Positions 26,571-34,973 are shown, counted from the first letter of the stretch. The stretch: DNA of 64,000 bases from Bacillus alkalisoli (GCF_002797415.1 NZ_KZ454944.1:2188665-2252664), one strand, 5' to 3'. The notes: a model not told the origin generated them from the sequence alone. Numbers and translations are program-made.

Positions 26571-27595
26571 GCTTTGAAGAGTACAGTGGTGTATGGGTTT
26601 TTATCGAAGTAAAAGACGGGGAAGTGGCTCCCGTTTCACTTGAACTTCTTGGAGCAGGTAAAAAGTTAGCAGACAAACGCGGTTGCGAGCTAGCAGGTGT
26701 AATGATTGGCTATGAGGTTACTAATCACGCTAAGACAGTATACGAGTATGGCGCAGACACGGTTTATGTATATGATCAGCCAATTTTCGAAAATTATCGA
26801 ACTGAGTCGTACATGAAAGCATTACTACACTGTAGTGAGAAGCATAAACCAGAAATTATTTTGTACGGAGCAACTACTACCGGAAAAGACTTAGCAAGTG
26901 CTGTTGCGACAGATTTACCCACTGGTTTAACGGCAGATACGACGGAACTCGATGTCGAAGAAGATACTGGCTTGTTACTAGCTAGTCGCCCAGCTTTCGG
27001 AGGAAACATAATGGCGACGATTCTTTGTAAAAAATATCGACCGCAAATGGCGACCGTTCGACCAAAAGTGATGAAGGCTCTCCCTCGTGAGGAAGGGCGA
27101 AAGGGTAATTTAATAGAAGAAAAGATCGATCTCAAAGAAGAAGATATTCGTACGAAAGTATTAAAGATTGTGAGAGAAACAATGAAAAAAGCGCGCATTG
27201 ATGAAGCGGATATCGTTGTTGCTGGTGGAAAAGGTCTAGGCTCTGAATCGGGTTTCCAACTTGTTCACCAACTAGCAAATGTGTTAGGTGGGGCGGTTGG
27301 CGCAAGCCGTGATGTTGTAGAAGCAGGGTGGATTGAACATCATCATCAGGTAGGGCAAACTGGATTGACTGTGACGCCAAAGATTTATTTTGCTATTGGC
27401 ATTTCAGGTGCGATTCAACACGTTGTCGGAATGCGAAACTCTAGTTTAATTATTGCGATAAATAAAGATCCAGAAGCTGCTATTTTTGAGTCATGCCATT
27501 ACGGAATTATTGGCGATGCGTTTGATATTTTACCAATACTGATCGAAGAGTTCGAAAAAGCACTTGTCGATGAAGGAGTGGAAGTAGATGCCTGA
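26567..27595 (+). CDS. fixB: Electron transfer flavoprotein alpha subunit, FixB type
   Basis: The 342-residue ETF-alpha-family protein has an N-terminal domain starting EEYSGVWVFIEV and the C-terminal FAD domain with GGKGLGSESGFQLV near residue 218. This is followed by GAVGASRDVVEAGW, HHQVGQTGLTVTPKIY and IGISGAIQHVVGM. All ETF FAD contacts appear intact. It overlaps fixA by four bases and fixC by eight. The product pairs with FixA. Confidence 0.93.
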   Translation: MSFEEYSGVWVFIEVKDGEVAPVSLELLGAGKKLADKRGCELAGVMIGYEVTNHAKTVYEYGADTVYVYDQPIFENYRTESYMKALLHCSEKHKPEIILYGATTTGKDLASAVATDLPTGLTADTTELDVEEDTGLLLASRPAFGGNIMATILCKKYRPQMATVRPKVMKALPREEGRKGNLIEEKIDLKEEDIRTKVLKIVRETMKKARIDEADIVVAGGKGLGSESGFQLVHQLANVLGGAVGASRDVVEAGWIEHHHQVGQTGLTVTPKIYFAIGISGAIQHVVGMRNSSLIIAINKDPEAAIFESCHYGIIGDAFDILPILIEEFEKALVDEGVEVDA

Positions 27596-28883
27596 AAAAT
27601 TTGATTGTATCGTCGTAGGGGCTGGGCCAGCTGGAATTTCTTGTGCATTTGAATTAGCAAAAGGCGGCGCAAAAGTACTCCTGTTAGAGCGGGGAGAATA
27701 TCCTGGAAGCAAAAATGTAATGGGTGGCGTTTTGTACAGAAAAATGATGGAAGACATTATACCTGATTTTCATAAAGAGGCACCTCTCGAGCGACCAGTT
27801 GTAGAACAGCGCTTTATGATGATGGATAAAGAATCTGCTGTAACGGTTGGATATAAAGGTATGGAGTGGGCACAGGAGCCTTACAACAACTTCACTGTTT
27901 TGCGAGCAAAGTTTGACCAATGGTTTGCTAGTAAAGCGGTGGAACAAGGAGCTTTGCTTGTTAATGAAACGGTCGTTTTAGAATGTATTGTAGAAGATGG
28001 GAAAGTGGTAGGTGTAAAGACAGACCGACCGGACGGCGATATATATGCGGATGTTGTCGTGTTGGCAGATGGGGTAAACTCATTGCTTGCTAAATCACTA
28101 GGTTTCCATAAAGAATACCGTCCGGATGAAGTAGCACTAGCGACAATGGAAGTCATTAAGTTAGATAGTAAAACAGTAGAAGAGCGCTTTAATTTAGAAA
28201 AAAATCAAGGATGTACGATTGAACTGTTCGGCGATGCGACAAAAGGAATATTAGGCACAGGTTTTATCTATACAAATAAAGATTCCATTAGTATTGGAGT
28301 TGGGACGTTATTATCTGGATTAATCGAACATAAGATTAAACCATACGAGTTATTAGAGTATGTAAAACAACACCCGATGATTCGACCTTACATTCAAGGT
28401 GGCGAGCCACAAGAGTATTTGGCTCACTTGATCCCAGAAGGTGGGTACAAATCAATGGGGAAAGTGGTGGGGAACGGTGTTATCGTAGTGGGTGATGCCG
28501 CTCAACTAGTGAATGCGATACACCGTGAAGGTTCTAACCTTGCGATGACTTCCGGTAGAATGGCAGCTGAAACAGTATTAAAAGCGATGGAAGTAGGAGA
28601 CTTTTCCGAAAGAACGCTTGATCATTACCGCGTAACGCTTATGGATAGTTTTGTAGGTCAGGATATGAAAAAGTATAAAGATGCTACACACCATTTCAAT
28701 AAGTTTCCTCAATATTTCGACCAGTATATTCCGATGATGAACCGTGCTGCTAGTCAAATGTTTACCGTTGATGGCTCCAGTAAGTGGGAGAAGCAAAAGA
28801 AGATTTGGAAAGATATTGGAAGTGCAAAACAGAAAATGAAACTAGCTCGAGATATGTATCGAGCATGGAAGGTAGTGAAGTAA
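27588..28883 (+). CDS. fixC: FixC flavoprotein (ETF:quinone oxidoreductase-like)
   Basis: The 431-residue FAD protein has the Rossmann motif VVGAGPAGISCAFELAKGG at residues 7-25, NVMGGVLY near 45, and the second FAD motif VIVVGDAAQLVNAIHREG near 300. FixC accepts electrons from FixAB and passes them to the membrane quinone pool, with FixX as iron-sulfur partner. There are no transmembrane helices, consistent with peripheral membrane attachment. The gene overlaps fixB by eight bases and its TAA shares an A with the ATG of fixX. Confidence 0.93.
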   Translation: MPEKFDCIVVGAGPAGISCAFELAKGGAKVLLLERGEYPGSKNVMGGVLYRKMMEDIIPDFHKEAPLERPVVEQRFMMMDKESAVTVGYKGMEWAQEPYNNFTVLRAKFDQWFASKAVEQGALLVNETVVLECIVEDGKVVGVKTDRPDGDIYADVVVLADGVNSLLAKSLGFHKEYRPDEVALATMEVIKLDSKTVEERFNLEKNQGCTIELFGDATKGILGTGFIYTNKDSISIGVGTLLSGLIEHKIKPYELLEYVKQHPMIRPYIQGGEPQEYLAHLIPEGGYKSMGKVVGNGVIVVGDAAQLVNAIHREGSNLAMTSGRMAAETVLKAMEVGDFSERTLDHYRVTLMDSFVGQDMKKYKDATHHFNKFPQYFDQYIPMMNRAASQMFTVDGSSKWEKQKKIWKDIGSAKQKMKLARDMYRAWKVVK

Positions 28884-29179
28884 TGAGTGAACAAAAAAAA
28901 GGGATGACAATCGAAGAAAAACAGTATCTTGTTCGTTTCAATGCTGACACTAAATCGCATCTTACCGTGATGGATGAAGACATTTGCTTGACTAAATGCC
29001 CAGACAAAATTTGTACGATCTTCTGCCCAGCAGAAATCTACAAATGGGAAGATATCCGAATGCATGTTGGTTACGAAGGTTGCCACGAGTGCGGTAGTTG
29101 TCGTATCGGCTGCCCGCATCAAAACATTAAATGGGAATACCCAAAAGGCGGACACGGCATCGTATTCCGCTTAGCATAA
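28883..29179 (+). CDS. fixX: FixX ferredoxin-like protein
   Basis: The 98-residue iron-sulfur protein has the clusters CLTKCPDKICTIFCPAE (residues 34-50) and GCHECGSCRIGCPHQN (residues 70-85). These are the ligands for a ferredoxin-type 4Fe-4S centre of the FixX/ETF-QO family. The TAATG overlap with fixC fixes the start at 28883; longer frames that begin inside fixC are shadows. It completes the electron-bifurcating complex. No nif gene or dedicated ferredoxin is in the window. Confidence 0.93.
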   Translation: MSEQKKGMTIEEKQYLVRFNADTKSHLTVMDEDICLTKCPDKICTIFCPAEIYKWEDIRMHVGYEGCHECGSCRIGCPHQNIKWEYPKGGHGIVFRLA

Positions 29180-29189
29180 AAACAAAAGC

Positions 29190-29345
29190 GCAGGGCGCTC
29201 GTTTAGCGGCGTACAAACTGGACCTGTCCGGTAGGAGATAAAGGAAACACGAAGAGCGACTCAAGGAGCGATTCGATGTTGACTTATCGCACGGACGGGC
29301 TGGGAAGTTTGATAGCCGCTAGCGCCCGGAGCTAGACGTAGACCA
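29190..29345. repeat. Nested hairpin element (~135 bases) after fixX
   Basis: This GC-rich block lies in the 424-base gap after fixX. GGGCGCT (29193) and TAGCGGC (29204) pair in order with GCCGCTA (29315) and GCGCCC (29322). Further in, CCTGTCCG (29223) pairs with CGGACGGG near 29292. The result is a long nested stem, either a structured RNA or a DNA repeat. It differs from the 125-bp GC-rich family in this window. I do not recall a named family. No coding frame is convincing. Confidence 0.7.
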
Positions 29346-29408
29346 AACACCTTTTATGGTTATGGTTATCCAAAAGGTTTGAACGTTTATAATTTCCTAG
29401 GAGACAAA

Positions 29409-29452
29409 AAAAGCGAGAGCTATCAAAACTTGATAGCTCTTGCTTTTATTTC
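29409..29452 (+). terminator. Strong terminator downstream of the fix operon
   Basis: AAGCGAGAGCTATCAA-AAC-TTGATAGCTCTTGCTT is a 16-bp stem (one mismatch) followed by TTATTTC. It probably ends the fix transcript, or a transcript that includes the nested hairpin element. Confidence 0.85.
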
Positions 29453-29462
29453 AATATTATTA

Positions 29463-29490
29463 CAAGTGCCTGGCACCTGTTACATGTTTG
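29463..29490. repeat. GTGCCTGGCAC palindrome, family copy 3
   Basis: AAGTGCCTGGCACCTGTTAC is followed by ATGTTTGTCATAAT. The tail matches the one at 25690 (ACGTTTGTAACAAT). Confidence 0.7.
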
Positions 29491-29603
29491 TCATAATAAG
29501 GGAAGGGGTTTGTGTGGTTTTTCACAAAGATAGACAAAGAAGAAGACGATACACTTCTTCTATTCGAGCGATAGGAAAAACATCTGGTAAACAAGTAAAC
29601 TAC

Positions 29604-29942
29604 TTAACCAGCAATTGTAAATAGCTCTCCATTGTTTGCTATTGTTTCCACTTCACAAATGAAATCGATCGCTTCATCAATATGTGTAAAGAAATTAGAT
29701 ACGTAAAATGGATATTTGTAGTTAAATGTTCCACCTAATTCAGCAGGGTAAACAACCACTTGCCAATGGTAGTAATTTTCCCCTTTAGCCATTTCGTTCC
29801 CTTCTAACGCAATTAACCAGTGACTACATTTCTCCACAGTTTCATCATCCGATAGTTTCTCAAAGAATAGCAATAAATCATTTTCTTTAATCGGAACGAG
29901 TGACTTTGGATAGAACTCACCAAAATTTAATTGATCTTTCAT
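29604..29942 (-). CDS. Hypothetical 112-residue protein
   Basis: A small acidic protein without signal peptide or membrane segment. It has aromatic and acidic blocks (NYYHWQVVVYPAELGG, FFTHIDEAIDFICEV) that suggest a compact alpha/beta fold. I do not recognise the family. The ATG at 29942 follows AAGGGGTGTGGG. A GTG three codons upstream is in frame but overlaps the ribosome binding site. It is convergent with the fix operon and divergent from the DUF899-VOC gene. Confidence 0.65.
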   Translation of the reverse strand: MKDQLNFGEFYPKSLVPIKENDLLLFFEKLSDDETVEKCSHWLIALEGNEMAKGENYYHWQVVVYPAELGGTFNYKYPFYVSNFFTHIDEAIDFICEVETIANNGELFTIAG

Positions 29943-30197
29943 CTCCCACACCCCTTTACATCATTATTCTTTGCAAAAACTTCCCATTAGTATGAGTGCT
30001 TTTCTTATTAGTAGTATATGAATTTACATACGAAAGTATTTTATATTTTTGGAAAATTCTAAATTTGTACATAATTACTAGGTAAAAGATAGAGCCTCAC
30101 GTGGATTGAGTTAGAGAAAAAAACTCACCCTTAAAAAGGAAATACAGCAAAAATGTCGAAACATTTACAAACAGAAAGCAAAAAAAGAGGTGTTTAC

Positions 30198-31106
30198 ATG
30201 GACCATTTATCCATTGACGAACAAATTGAACAGTTACAACTCGATATTATAGATAAGAAGCAGCAACTAGCAGCTCTAAGAAAACAACAAATTCCTACAC
30301 TAGTAAAGAACTATCAATTTATTGGTAGCCACGAGCATAAAGTGAGTCTTTCTCAATTATTTCAAGATAAAAATGAACTTTTCGTCGTTCATAATATGGG
30401 CAAAAGCTGTCCTTACTGCACGATGTGGGCGGATGGCTTCAACAGCGTTTATCCTCATATTATCGAAAAGGCTGCTTTTGTTCTATCAAGTCCAGACAGC
30501 CCGTTTGTTCAAGAAGATTTTTCGTCAGAAAGAGGTTGGCAATTCCCAATCATCTCCACAAAAGGTACTACTTTTAAAGAAGATATGGGATTTGAAAAAG
30601 ACAACCATTACTATCCAGGAGTTTCTGTTTTCACTAAAGATGAGCAAGGAAACATATATCAACATACGAAAGCACCGTTCGGCCCTGGAGATGATTTTTG
30701 CGTTGTTTGGTCTTTGTTTGACCTACTTCCATCTGGGTATGAAACTTATAAGCCACTAAAAAAATTAAATCCCGCTTCACCATTTCAGTTAACGAATAAT
30801 GTCGCAGTTCAAGTGGACCATTATGATGATGCCATTAACTTTTACAAAAATACAATCGGAATGACACTAGAAAACAGCGGAAGTAACGAATCGAAGTTAT
30901 CCATTAGCGGAACAAACTTTTTTATTGAAAAACAGACGGACCCCTCTTCCAAACACGTATTCTTTGAATTTGCTGTTGCAAACTTTGATGAAGTGAAGGA
31001 TGAGTTATTGTTCCACGGATGCAAAATTACAAAAGAATATAATGAAACAAGTGTCATGATAAAAGATCCTTACGGCTTAAACTTTCACTTATACGAAAGT
31101 AAATAG
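30198..31106 (+). CDS. DUF899 thioredoxin-like domain fused to a VOC domain
   Basis: This 302-residue protein has two parts. Residues about 20-190 match the DUF899/AhpC-TSA-like family, with NMGKSCPYCTMWADGFN (CxxC-type Cys pair) and a GDDFCVVWSLFDLLP end. Residues about 200-302 are a glyoxalase/VOC half (VAVQVDHYDDAINFYKNTIG ... KDPYGLNFHLYES). Both halves stay in one frame with no stop or shift. The start at 30198 follows AAAAGAGGTG; an upstream ATG at 30153 lacks a site. A redox or detoxification role is plausible from the domains; the substrate is unknown. A GNAT gene follows 33 bases on. Confidence 0.82.
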   Translation: MDHLSIDEQIEQLQLDIIDKKQQLAALRKQQIPTLVKNYQFIGSHEHKVSLSQLFQDKNELFVVHNMGKSCPYCTMWADGFNSVYPHIIEKAAFVLSSPDSPFVQEDFSSERGWQFPIISTKGTTFKEDMGFEKDNHYYPGVSVFTKDEQGNIYQHTKAPFGPGDDFCVVWSLFDLLPSGYETYKPLKKLNPASPFQLTNNVAVQVDHYDDAINFYKNTIGMTLENSGSNESKLSISGTNFFIEKQTDPSSKHVFFEFAVANFDEVKDELLFHGCKITKEYNETSVMIKDPYGLNFHLYESK

Positions 31107-31139
31107 GCGTCCTCAAATAGAAAGGAGTTACTTACAAAA

Positions 31140-31802
31140 TTGTATAGAAAAGAACTTTACGTTTTCGATAATGATTTACCCAAAAAATCTGTCATCCGCT
31201 CTTACACGGAAAAAGACTTTGACAATTTAATTAAAATTCAACAAGAAAGCTTTCCACCACCATTTCCGTCCGAACTTTGGTGGAATAAAGAACAGTTACA
31301 AAATCATATTTCCTTATTTCCACACGGTGCTCTATGTATAGAAGTAGAAGGGAGACTTGCAGGTTCCATTACTGGCCTACTTGTTAACTTTGATCCAGAT
31401 CATGCCGAACATACGTGGGAAGAAATAACCGATAATGGGTACATACGCAATCACAATCCGAACGGAAACACTCTTTACATCGTAGACATTTGTGTAAGTC
31501 CTAGCTACCGTAAACTAGGCCTTGGCAAATGGCTTATGAACTCGATGTACGAAGTCGTTATTCAACTACAATTAGATCGCCTTCTAGGCGGTGGCAGGAT
31601 GCCTGGGTACCGTAAAGTCGCAAGTACTATAACAGCGGAACAATATATTGAAAAAGTAGTAGGTGGCGAAATAAAGGACCCCGTCATTACCTTTTTACTT
31701 CGTTGTGGAAGAACACCTTTGAAAGTGGTGGAGAATTACTTAGAAGATGAAGAGTCACATAACTACGGAACATTAATGCAATGGAAAAATCCGTTCAAAT
31801 AA
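31140..31802 (+). CDS. GNAT-family N-acetyltransferase
   Basis: The 220-residue protein has the GNAT acetyl-CoA loop in LYIVDICVSPSYRKLGLGKW (residues 110-129), the R-x-x-G-L-G variant of the Q/R-x-x-G-x-G/A signature. The overall size and the PGYRKV segment near residue 158 resemble the acetyltransferase half of the YhcX-type GNAT-nitrilase proteins, but no nitrilase domain follows. The start is TTG at 31140, with AAAGGAG ten bases upstream. It is probably co-transcribed with the DUF899-VOC gene. The substrate is unknown. Confidence 0.8.
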   Translation: MYRKELYVFDNDLPKKSVIRSYTEKDFDNLIKIQQESFPPPFPSELWWNKEQLQNHISLFPHGALCIEVEGRLAGSITGLLVNFDPDHAEHTWEEITDNGYIRNHNPNGNTLYIVDICVSPSYRKLGLGKWLMNSMYEVVIQLQLDRLLGGGRMPGYRKVASTITAEQYIEKVVGGEIKDPVITFLLRCGRTPLKVVENYLEDEESHNYGTLMQWKNPFK

Positions 31803-31812
31803 ATAACGACAC

Positions 31813-31845
31813 AAAAAGAGGTGCCATTACGCGCCTCTTTTACAT
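31813..31845 (+). terminator. Terminator after GNAT gene
   Basis: AAAAGAGG and CCTCTTTT pair across TGCCATTACGCG. Confidence 0.75.
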
Positions 31846-31854
31846 GAATTAACT

Positions 31855-32529
31855 TTATTTTCTTAGAAAAAATGCTCTTAACAACGTTTTTAAGATAGAC
31901 TCTGATTCTTTATGGGTGCTAACCTTATCTAAAAAGGGAAAGTCATTTGGAGTTACTGATAACTTAGCAAGTGGCTTAACACTTTGTTCACATACCCATT
32001 CATCCGCAATTCCACCTCGACCAAAAGATTCCTTAGGAAGAATATAGATAGTGCCATTTGTCCAAATATCCTCAACATCTTCATGATTAATTGAAAAGTA
32101 ATAATATCGCTTTATTCCTTTTCTTGTCGGAACAGTTGTACAAAGATTTCTTAACGAGCCATTATATTCTCTTCGGTTTTTCACTGCAAAAAATAACGAC
32201 CATACGCTATCACTTGCTGCAAACACAGCTTTAATGGGCTTACCGTTAAAAAGTGTACTTTCTTTCGGTTCGAAAGTACTAATCATGGAGCTATTAGAAC
32301 CATGAACTAATACGTCTTTGTTTTCGATTAGGTAAAATAAAAACTGATATAGCGGATAATCACTATTGTAAGAAATAAAGTTCCTATTTGCTGTAAGTGA
32401 AAATTTGTTATATATTTCATCAAACTCATTAACTGCTTCTTCAGATAAGTTTAACTCGTCTATTTTTAATAAATGAAGTTTATCTAAAATAAACTGTTTA
32501 GCGTAATTTTTCATACGATTTGCTCTCAT
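31855..32529 (-). CDS. Hypothetical protein, possible ADP-ribosyltransferase-like fold
   Basis: A 224-residue cytoplasmic protein. The segment KDVLVHGSNSSMISTFEP (near residue 72), followed about 25 residues later by KAVFAASDSVWSLFFAV, recalls the LYHGTS ... VFATPDKAWA pattern of ADP-ribosyltransferase-fold proteins. That is similarity by eye only. The last 15 residues are hydrophobic-basic (LKTLLRAFFLRK). GGAGG lies four bases before the ATG at 32529, a short but usable spacing. It is divergently arranged with the patatin gene across a 173-base AT-rich gap, so the two may share regulation. Confidence 0.65.
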   Translation of the reverse strand: MRANRMKNYAKQFILDKLHLLKIDELNLSEEAVNEFDEIYNKFSLTANRNFISYNSDYPLYQFLFYLIENKDVLVHGSNSSMISTFEPKESTLFNGKPIKAVFAASDSVWSLFFAVKNRREYNGSLRNLCTTVPTRKGIKRYYYFSINHEDVEDIWTNGTIYILPKESFGRGGIADEWVCEQSVKPLAKLSVTPNDFPFLDKVSTHKESESILKTLLRAFFLRK

Positions 32530-32702
32530 ACTGCCTCCAAAAGAATGATTAATTATTTATTAATGTAATATTCTTTTTCCATACGTAACATTCCTGTATG
32601 TTCTCATGTTGAAAACAAAATCACTACTATTACGTGCCTTTTTTAATATTTACCAACTTCTCAGGGGAATCTATTAAAAAACGTTGTTAGGTGAGTTGTA
32701 CG

Positions 32703-33611
32703 ATGAAAATTCTTTGTATTGACGGTGGTGGCATACGAGGTGTATTTGCGATTGCCATTTTACAAGCAATAGAGAAAGAGCTAGGTCAACCAATAGAGGA
32801 GAAATTTGACGTCATTGCTGGAACATCTACTGGTTCCATAATCGCTACTTCTGCATGTTTACAAATAGAAATGGCGCATTTGTTACATAGCTATAAAAAA
32901 TACGGAAAGAAGATCTTCCAACGTCAAGCAAAAGTTGGACTGTTTAAAAGTGTGTATAGTGATAAATATTTACGTAAGCTGTTACGAAAGTCATTTCATG
33001 ACATTAAGTTAAAAGAAGTTAAAAAGCCGTTACTTATCCCAACCGTCGATTTAACGCATGGTAAACCTTTTGTACATCGATCCAACTACGGCCATCCAGA
33101 CAGTGATGATCTCTCTATTCTTGTATGGGATGCGGTATTATCTTCCTGTTCAGCACCAGTTTACTTCCCTCCAAACAACATCCGAAACGATTATTTAACG
33201 ATAGACGGTGGGCTTTGGGCGAATAACCCTTCACTTGTTTGTTTGACAGAAGGGCTTCAATTTTTCAGAAAAAATATACAAGATATTAAAATACTATCTA
33301 TCGGAACTGGCCAACAAAAGATAGATTTTACTATTGATCATGATAAATATTGGGGAGTGAAAAAATGGTTACCGTTTCACCTTCCATCTTTAAAAGTAAA
33401 GCCAAAACTACTTGATTTAGCCTTACAACTTTCATCTGAGTCGGTCACGTTTCAATGTCAAACTCTCCTTGGGGAAAATTATTTAAGACTAAACGAAGAG
33501 CTTGGAAGAGAAATTCCATTTGATGACTTAACTTGTATCGAAGAACTGATTCAATTAGGAAAAGCACTTTATGAAAAAGAGAAAACTAAGATCTTAAACT
33601 TCATAGAATAA
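32703..33611 (+). CDS. Patatin-like phospholipase (CapV-type architecture)
   Basis: The 302-residue patatin-domain lipase has the oxyanion motif DGGGIRG (residues 7-13), the nucleophile motif GTSTG near residue 43, and the catalytic Asp in IDGGLWANNP near 165. The Ser-Asp dyad is therefore complete. Single-domain patatins of this size include CapV, a CBASS effector, as well as housekeeping lipases. There is no CD-NTase next to this one, so a defence role is only a possibility. The ATG at 32703 follows TTAGGTGAG; an in-frame GTG four codons earlier overlaps that site. Confidence 0.87.
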   Translation: MKILCIDGGGIRGVFAIAILQAIEKELGQPIEEKFDVIAGTSTGSIIATSACLQIEMAHLLHSYKKYGKKIFQRQAKVGLFKSVYSDKYLRKLLRKSFHDIKLKEVKKPLLIPTVDLTHGKPFVHRSNYGHPDSDDLSILVWDAVLSSCSAPVYFPPNNIRNDYLTIDGGLWANNPSLVCLTEGLQFFRKNIQDIKILSIGTGQQKIDFTIDHDKYWGVKKWLPFHLPSLKVKPKLLDLALQLSSESVTFQCQTLLGENYLRLNEELGREIPFDDLTCIEELIQLGKALYEKEKTKILNFIE

Positions 33612-33667
33612 TTATCCATTTTTAAAAGAAAATAACCATATAAATCTATTTGGATAAGGAGTTTAAG

Positions 33668-34537
33668 ATGAAAAAAACAGTCGTAATTTTCTCTATCGCA
33701 GCTTTATTTATTATTGCTTTACAAGGGGCAATTAGTCCCGATGTAAGTGCCCATAGCCATGAAGATGGTACAATAGCCGTTTGGTGGAACAAAAATAAAA
33801 ACAACCAACGCCAAGTTCCTGCAGACTTCCCGCAGCCAGAAGGTGGACCGGAAGAAGTAGAACGCGTGCGAACACCTGTTTCTAACATCGTATTACAGCA
33901 ACGTTATCCAGAAACAGTTGTATTACGTGGTCCATTTACAGAAAATAGACTTTCCTTAACATTTGATGATGGTCCAGATCCTCGTTTTACACCATTAGTT
34001 TTAGACGTACTAAAAGAGTATGATGTAAAAGCAACATTTTTCTTAATGGGTTCACGTGCAGATGCGTATCCAGAGCTAACGAAAAGAATTATTGAAGAAG
34101 GACATATTATAGGTAATCATTCGTATTGGCACCCAAACTTCGTCAAACAAGAGGATATCGCAACGTTAGAAAGAGAAATTAATCAAACAGAAGAAAAGCT
34201 TAGTGAAATCATCGGATATCGCACGAGACTATTCCGTGCTCCATACGGATTTTTATACAATGAGTTAGTAGAAAAACTAGCAGAAATGGATTATACCGTT
34301 GTTGGTTGGAACGTAGATTCACTTGACTGGAAACAGATGCCACCAGAAGATACAGCATACAACATATTAAGCAACATTGAACCTGGCTCCATTATTTTAA
34401 TGCACGACGGCGGCGACTGGGAATCCGACTTAACTGGCACAGTAGAAGCACTACGAACAATCATCCCGACACTAAAAGACCAAGGATTCGAGTTCACAAC
34501 TGTCCCAGACCTACTAAACATCCCGTATCAAAGATAG
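33668..34537 (+). CDS. Secreted polysaccharide deacetylase (NodB domain)
   Basis: The 289-residue protein has an N-terminal signal peptide cleaved near VSA-HS (residue 29). The NodB domain follows: LTFDDGPDPRF near residue 97 (metal Asp), GNHSYWHPNF near 155 (metal His pair), RAPYGFLYNE near 190, and LMHDGGDW near 245. Such enzymes remove acetyl groups from peptidoglycan or other wall glycans outside the cell. AAGGAG precedes the ATG at 33668. There is no terminator directly after; a 436-base gap with two dispersed repeats follows. Confidence 0.9.
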   Translation: MKKTVVIFSIAALFIIALQGAISPDVSAHSHEDGTIAVWWNKNKNNQRQVPADFPQPEGGPEEVERVRTPVSNIVLQQRYPETVVLRGPFTENRLSLTFDDGPDPRFTPLVLDVLKEYDVKATFFLMGSRADAYPELTKRIIEEGHIIGNHSYWHPNFVKQEDIATLEREINQTEEKLSEIIGYRTRLFRAPYGFLYNELVEKLAEMDYTVVGWNVDSLDWKQMPPEDTAYNILSNIEPGSIILMHDGGDWESDLTGTVEALRTIIPTLKDQGFEFTTVPDLLNIPYQR

Positions 34538-34588
34538 AGAAAGAAATTACTTTAAATATGGTTTCTTTGTAGAAGTTTAAAGCCTAGA

Positions 34589-34711
34589 GTTGATTGGAGC
34601 GGAAGGCACTTGACTCCTGCGGGACATAGAGGGAAGTGCGAGACCCCACAGGCAAAAACGAGGAGGCACGCATCCCTCCCCGCGGAAATTAACGGACTAA
34701 ATATTAATCAA
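34589..34711. repeat. GC-rich Bacillaceae intergenic repeat, copy 3 (decayed, inverted)
   Basis: Core pieces GACTCCTGCGGGA, GCGAGACCCCACAGGC, GAGGAGGCACG and CCCCGCGGAAA are present in the orientation of copy 2. The outer arms (GTTGATTGGAGCGG and ACTAAATATTAATC) are no longer complementary apart from the ends. It looks like an old, degenerating copy. Confidence 0.8.
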
Positions 34712-34799
34712 ATAATTTATTTTAAAGCTTATAAATAATGGGAAACCATATTTATCGGCTTTTTTTCGTTTTATTGGTAAAATTAAAGAGAAGTGAGAA

Positions 34800-34948
34800 G
34801 TTTCAAATGTACAATTACTATACGAAAAACGTATGATAGAAATAATCACTTTAACAAGAAGTCTTTATAAAATGAACAGCATAAACTAACTAAGGACTAA
34901 AAAATTCGTTTTTCACTAAACGAACCGTTTTTCTAAGCTTTATTCAAG
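34800..34948. repeat. AT-rich ~147-bp repeat, copy B
   Basis: It begins GTTTCAAATGTACAATTACT and TACGAAAAACGTATGATA, and ends ATTCGTTTTTCACTAAACGAACCG and TTTATTCAAG. It lies 26 bases before the SUV3-like helicase gene, so its right arm may overlap the promoter. Confidence 0.75.
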
Positions 34949-34973
34949 TATACAAATACAGTAGGTGAAAAAA

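Noticed and set aside
28754-29155. Long minus-strand frame opposite fixC/fixX
   Set aside because: fixX has its cysteine clusters and the TAATG overlap; the opposite frame has no ribosome binding site.
29379-29624. 81-codon frame after the fix operon
   Set aside because: It spans a perfect terminator hairpin and the GTGCCTGGCAC repeat.
32703-33611. Complete CBASS operon
   Set aside because: Patatin is present but no CD-NTase, ubiquitin-like or TRIP13-like genes lie nearby.
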